Assembly (NCBI GenBank): GCA_001897535.1
Contig: MKTC01000016.1
Coordinates: 958-64,957 of the forward strand
Length of the DNA: 64,000 nucleotides
Source: Bacteroidetes bacterium 37-13
GTDB taxonomy: Bacteria; Bacteroidota; Bacteroidia; Chitinophagales; LD1
Direction of reading: 5' to 3'
Of this stretch, positions 60,670-64,000 are shown piece after piece. The first letter of the stretch is position 1; every line of letters begins with the position of its first letter. The notes under the pieces were generated by a model that was not told the origin of the DNA, did no database searches, and saw only the letters and a program-made list of their open reading frames with translations. The position numbers and the translations under genes are program-made.

Positions 60670-62112
60670 ATGAAACAGTTTTTACTTTTTCTACTTAGTA
60701 TAATTTTTTTTGTACCTAAGGCACAGCAAGCGTTTTGGAGCAATGCCGGAGCATTTGTTAGCGTGCGCGAAAGTGCTTTTCTTTCCATACAAGGCGATGC
60801 GTTTAATGCTGATACTGGTTTTTATCACAATCGAGATACCATTTTTGTAACCGGAGATTGGAAACACGATGCCAACAATCGTTGCTTCGATTCTATCAAT
60901 ACCGGCTGGGTGGTGATGCATGGTAACGACCAACATATTTGGGGAAATTCTATCACACATTTTCAGCATTTAGTATTAAAAAATCAAGGTGTGAAATATG
61001 GCGATACTGATGTGGTGGTAAACGGAAATTTGTTTCTAACCGATAGAGAATTTAATATGAACGAGAATACGGTATTTGTTACCAACTCCAACACTAATGC
61101 CGTTCAGCACACATCAGGTTTTGTTTCTTCTTTGCAAGATGGCGGTTTATCGCGCCATACCACAAGCGATTCTGTCTATTTATATCCGGTTGGTTCTTCG
61201 TTAGGCATTGCGCGTTATCGCCCGATAGAACTCACACCAACTTCAAACAGATTTAATCGTTACAAAGTTCGTTTTGCCAATGTTGATGCCACTTTAGAAG
61301 GCTTTGATAGAAATGAAAAATATCATTTGGTGTGCGAAGTAAATCCCAATTGGTATCATAAAGTTTGGCGCACTTGGGGCAGCGATTCTGTTTCCATGAA
61401 AATATTTTATGACCAAGCTGCCGATGGCTCTTGGAACGATATGGTGCATTGGCAAAATGTTCCTGAATGGCAAGCTATGCCAAAGACTTTACAAGCTCAA
61501 GGCACACCATTTTCATTTATGCAGCGCGATAATTGGTCGAACTTTGGCTACTCGCCTTATGCTTTGGCAAACACGAGCGTTTCTTTTGCAGATGCAGGCG
61601 CTGATACTTCTGTGATAAATGGAAATTTTGTGCAACTAAATGCAACTGGTGGAATAGATTACAAATGGCGCGATGCTTCAACTTTAACGGATAGTATGAT
61701 TGCTAATCCACTCGCTTTCCCTTTAGTGAATACTACTTATTTTGTTACAGTTACAAACAATTTAGGTTGTGAAGATTACGACAGTGTGCGCGTGAAAGTT
61801 TTACCACGTCCGAAAGAAGAAACCACAGTAGAAGTGGATACTGTATTTTTTATTCCAAATACAATTACACCAAACAATGATGGCTATAACGATGTTTGGT
61901 ACATAAAAGGTTTAGAGCGCTTTCCTGATAACAATGTGAGAATACTAAACCGCTGGGGCGATGAAGTATTTTTTGAAGAACCTTATGGCAATGTGTGGCA
62001 AGGATTTTGGAACGGCAATCCACTTCCGGGAGCTACATATTATTATGTTTTAAAGGTAAAGATGAAAGGAGAATGGAAATCATTTAGCGGACCATTAACC
62101 ATTATTCGATGA
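60670..62112 (+). CDS. Secreted protein with T9SS type B (gliding-motility-associated) C-terminal domain
   Basis: 480 residues with a signal peptide ending KAQQ. The body is beta-rich and includes an Ig-like domain (about 315-370, TYFVTVTNNLGCED). The last ~90 residues are a type B domain: IPNTITPNNDGYNDVW, ILNRWGDEVF and YYYVLKVK. Type B proteins need a dedicated PorP/SprF partner, which is the next gene, overlapping by 4 bases (ATGA). Its function is probably adhesion or cell-surface structure. Confidence 0.93.
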   Translation: MKQFLLFLLSIIFFVPKAQQAFWSNAGAFVSVRESAFLSIQGDAFNADTGFYHNRDTIFVTGDWKHDANNRCFDSINTGWVVMHGNDQHIWGNSITHFQHLVLKNQGVKYGDTDVVVNGNLFLTDREFNMNENTVFVTNSNTNAVQHTSGFVSSLQDGGLSRHTTSDSVYLYPVGSSLGIARYRPIELTPTSNRFNRYKVRFANVDATLEGFDRNEKYHLVCEVNPNWYHKVWRTWGSDSVSMKIFYDQAADGSWNDMVHWQNVPEWQAMPKTLQAQGTPFSFMQRDNWSNFGYSPYALANTSVSFADAGADTSVINGNFVQLNATGGIDYKWRDASTLTDSMIANPLAFPLVNTTYFVTVTNNLGCEDYDSVRVKVLPRPKEETTVEVDTVFFIPNTITPNNDGYNDVWYIKGLERFPDNNVRILNRWGDEVFFEEPYGNVWQGFWNGNPLPGATYYYVLKVKMKGEWKSFSGPLTIIR

Positions 62113-63071
62113 AGAAATTTTTACTCCTCTTATTCTTTATTCCAACTTTGCTTTTGTTGAAAGCTCAACAAGTTGAAGAGTTTAATTTAGTGCGCGAAAA
62201 TGCAATCGCATTAAATCCCGCATTAGCCGGAACAGGAGGCTTTATCAATGTTACCGCAGCTTTCAAGCGGCAATTTACTTCAGTAAATAATTCGCCTTAC
62301 ACTACTTTTTTAAACTTCAATACACAGTTAGCTGATAATCATTTTAGCTTAGGCGTTACAGGAATTTACGATGCCACAGGACCAAGCAGCAAAGGCGGAG
62401 CAAGTATTCAATTAGCTTATCCAATAAACTTCAACAAGAAGTATAAAGAAACTTATTTAGGCAAAACATCGCACTTTTTAAGCATTGGTTTGCAGGCAAG
62501 TATTTATCAATACAGAATTGACGGAACAAAACTTTTAGTAAACGACATTGGAGATCCGCAACTTAGTTTCACAAACGCCACAAAGGTATTTCCTGATGCA
62601 GGTTTTGGCATTTATTACCAATACAAAAACTATTTTAATGTTGGTATAAGCGTACCAAATTTAGTAGCACTGGATATTAACTACCAAGGCAATGTAACCG
62701 ATATTAAAATCAGAAAAATTCCACACCTATATTTTGTAGCTGCGGGAAGCTACGAACTTGCAACTAAAAAAGTTTGGATTGAGCCGGTGCTAAGTTTGCG
62801 CTGGGTTCACAATGCGCCATTTCAAGCTATTGCAGGTGTTCGTTTATCATTTATTAAATGGTTTTGGGTTGGCTTTAACTACCGCACTATGAACGCACTA
62901 AACATGGAAGCCGGAGTTACAATAAAAGACAGATTGCGCATTGGCTATGTAATGGATTTTATTTTAGAAGCCTATCGCCCTGATATTGGTTTAACGCACG
63001 AAATTGGGGTGCAACTTTTCTTTAACCGAAAAGTAACACGCGGCTATTTTCCGGAACTAAACCATCCATGA
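62109..63071 (+). CDS. PorP/SprF-family T9SS outer-membrane protein
   Basis: 320 residues. A signal peptide (ending LLKAQ) is followed by the family start LVRENAIALNPALAGT and a beta-barrel with many aromatic residues, ending HEIGVQLFFNRK. PorP/SprF proteins hold type B substrates on the surface. The upstream gene encodes such a substrate, so the pair likely works together. The downstream GNAT gene overlaps by 4 bases, so the three genes form one translationally coupled unit. Confidence 0.93.
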   Translation: MKKFLLLLFFIPTLLLLKAQQVEEFNLVRENAIALNPALAGTGGFINVTAAFKRQFTSVNNSPYTTFLNFNTQLADNHFSLGVTGIYDATGPSSKGGASIQLAYPINFNKKYKETYLGKTSHFLSIGLQASIYQYRIDGTKLLVNDIGDPQLSFTNATKVFPDAGFGIYYQYKNYFNVGISVPNLVALDINYQGNVTDIKIRKIPHLYFVAAGSYELATKKVWIEPVLSLRWVHNAPFQAIAGVRLSFIKWFWVGFNYRTMNALNMEAGVTIKDRLRIGYVMDFILEAYRPDIGLTHEIGVQLFFNRKVTRGYFPELNHP

Positions 63072-63505
63072 AAACAATTCGCTTCGATACTTCTTCGCCA
63101 TATTATTCTTTGGCTTTAGCATTGCGCTACGATGTTTTGCGCAAGCCATTAGAACTACAATTTACTGCTGCCGAATTAGAAAAAGACAAGCACGATATTC
63201 ATTTTGCACTTATTGAAAATGAGCAAATATTTGCTTGCCTCACACTCACATTTTATGAAAATGAACGAGTAAAAATGCGCCAAGTGGCAACTCAAGAAAG
63301 TGAACAAGGAAAAGGTTATGGAAAAACTTTAGTTGCTTTGGCGGAACAATTTGCAATAGAAAAAAACGCTACTACAATATTTTGTCATGCACGAAAAACT
63401 GCTGTGCCATTCTATAAAAAATTAGGCTACAAAATTGTTGGTGATGAATTTAAAGAAATAGAACTTCCGCATTTTGAAATGGAGAAAATGCTATCTCCTA
63501 AATAA
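63068..63505 (+). CDS. GNAT-family N-acetyltransferase
   Basis: 145 residues. The acetyl-CoA loop is in VKMRQVATQESEQGKGYGKTLVALAEQFA (Q/R-x-x-G-x-G/A as QGKGYGK). TTIFCHARKTAVPFYKKLGYKIVG is the usual C-terminal part. The substrate cannot be predicted; ElaA/PhnO-type small proteins look similar. It overlaps the PorP/SprF gene by 4 bases (ATGA). Confidence 0.88.
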   Translation: MKTIRFDTSSPYYSLALALRYDVLRKPLELQFTAAELEKDKHDIHFALIENEQIFACLTLTFYENERVKMRQVATQESEQGKGYGKTLVALAEQFAIEKNATTIFCHARKTAVPFYKKLGYKIVGDEFKEIELPHFEMEKMLSPK

Positions 63506-63507
63506 AA

Positions 63508-63538
63508 AAACCTTATAGGTTTAGAGCCTATAAGGTTT
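63508..63538 (-). terminator. Terminator of clpC
   Basis: A perfect 12-bp stem (63508-63519 with 63527-63538) and 7-base loop lie 26 bases past the clpC stop. On the minus strand the stem is followed by seven T. The plus-strand GNAT gene ends at 63505, so the structure also sits directly behind that gene. Confidence 0.82.
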
Positions 63539-63563
63539 GGATAAACTATTTTAAGCAAAAAAA

Positions 63564-64000
63564 CTACGCTTCGCTTTCTGCCTTTTTCTTTGGTGTTTTA
63601 GATGTAATTACCAATCCACTCACATCTTTATTTACATCCACCATAAACATATCGCCTGCTTTAGCAGTAGCTTTCAATATTTCTTCTGCTAATGGATCTT
63701 CTAAATATTTTTGAATTGCACGATGAAGCGGGCGGGCACCATAAGCAGGATCGAAGCCTTTATCTGATAAGAAGTCTTTTGCTCCATCAGTAAGTTTAAT
63801 ATCGAAGCCTAAATCTTTTAAGCGCTTCACAACATCTTTCAATGCAATATCAATAATCTTATGAATGCTATCTTTTTCAAGACTATTGAATATTACAACA
63901 TCATCAATTCTATTTAAAAACTCTGGAGAGAAAGTACGCTTTAGCGCTTTAGAAATTACGCCCTTAGTCATTTCATCACTTTGGTCTGATTTTGCTTTTG
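63564..64000 (-). CDS. clpC: ClpC-type ATPase, C-terminal part (truncated by the window edge)
   Basis: The frame is open past the ATG at 63971 to the window end, so this is the C-terminal ~145 residues of a longer protein. ALKRTFSPEFLNRIDDVVIFN is the sensor/arginine region of the second AAA domain, and GFDPAYGARPLHRAIQKYLEDPLAEEIL is the C-terminal D2 small domain shared by ClpA/B/C proteins. The sequence is most like ClpC, the unfoldase of ClpCP protease; ClpB is the alternative. A terminator follows. Confidence 0.88.
   Translation of the reverse strand, partial: KAKSDQSDEMTKGVISKALKRTFSPEFLNRIDDVVIFNSLEKDSIHKIIDIALKDVVKRLKDLGFDIKLTDGAKDFLSDKGFDPAYGARPLHRAIQKYLEDPLAEEILKATAKAGDMFMVDVNKDVSGLVITSKTPKKKAESEA

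Overview
The window comes from a low-GC member of the Bacteroidota. The evidence is several secreted proteins with type IX secretion (T9SS) C-terminal sorting domains (type A at 1-716, 3988-6093, 18561-19718 and 43550-45148; type B at 60670-62112), the T9SS proteins PorT and PorP/SprF, a three-gene succinate dehydrogenase with a fused five-helix cytochrome b, a menaquinone-type UbiE methyltransferase, starts that mostly lack Shine-Dalgarno sequences, and recurrent TAnnTTTG-like -7 boxes. No rRNA, tRNA, CRISPR array, insertion sequence or prophage was seen. It reads as ordinary, densely packed chromosome with some unusual cassettes.

Layout. 1-7900: the end of a secreted T9SS protein, tryptophanase, release factor 2 with a programmed +1 frameshift, a secreted M43 metalloprotease, a nitronate monooxygenase and a lipoprotein. 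7968-13428: a redox and copper-flavoured block on the cell envelope: peroxiredoxin, SCO-type copper chaperone, two diheme cytochrome lipoproteins, a paraoxonase-like lipoprotein and an MbnP-like protein. 13569-17547: a nucleotide-sugar operon (UDP-xylose synthase, WbpD-like acetyltransferase, UDP-HexNAc dehydrogenase, dTDP-glucose dehydratase). 17632-26216: a voltage-gated K+ channel with a zinc-ribbon tail, a T9SS protein whose start region is built of inverted repeats, mevalonate kinase, pterin dehydratase, a YpfJ-like protease, a peptide-binding lipoprotein, an esterase and a DUF1015 protein.

26338-29861 is sdhCAB. 30102-33743 holds an outer-membrane protein and a second nucleotide-sugar operon (WbpE-like aminotransferase, UDP-glucose dehydrogenase) ending in yraN. 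Together the two sugar loci supply UDP-glucose to UDP-glucuronate to UDP-xylose and most steps toward a diacetamido-uronic acid. 33746-35712 is a five-gene sulfur/thiol cassette (DUF6132 protein, rhodanese-methyltransferase fusion, rhodanese, small membrane protein, thioredoxin). 35861-45148 carries an AsmA-like/GT51 glycosyltransferase, MsrA, a methyltransferase, phosphoglucosamine mutase, a CxxxY-type CcmE, an acyl-CoA dehydrogenase behind a PsrA-like palindrome, and a secreted heme-copper protein related to PHM monooxygenases.

45169-64000 is mostly housekeeping: RNase R, MiaA, M1 aminopeptidase, a MerR regulator, arginase with a structured leader, HtpG, L35-L20, uracil-DNA glycosylase, UbiE, PorT, a phosphopantetheinyl transferase, MreB, MtgA, a T9SS type B protein with its PorP/SprF partner, a GNAT acetyltransferase and the C-terminal end of a ClpC ATPase.

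The least explained items are the start region of the T9SS gene at 18561-19718 (coupled 47-codon ORF plus competing hairpins), the rhodanese-methyltransferase cassette, the CxxxY CcmE, and the copper-linked secreted proteins. All functional assignments are from reading the sequence and knowledge of families; no database search was run.
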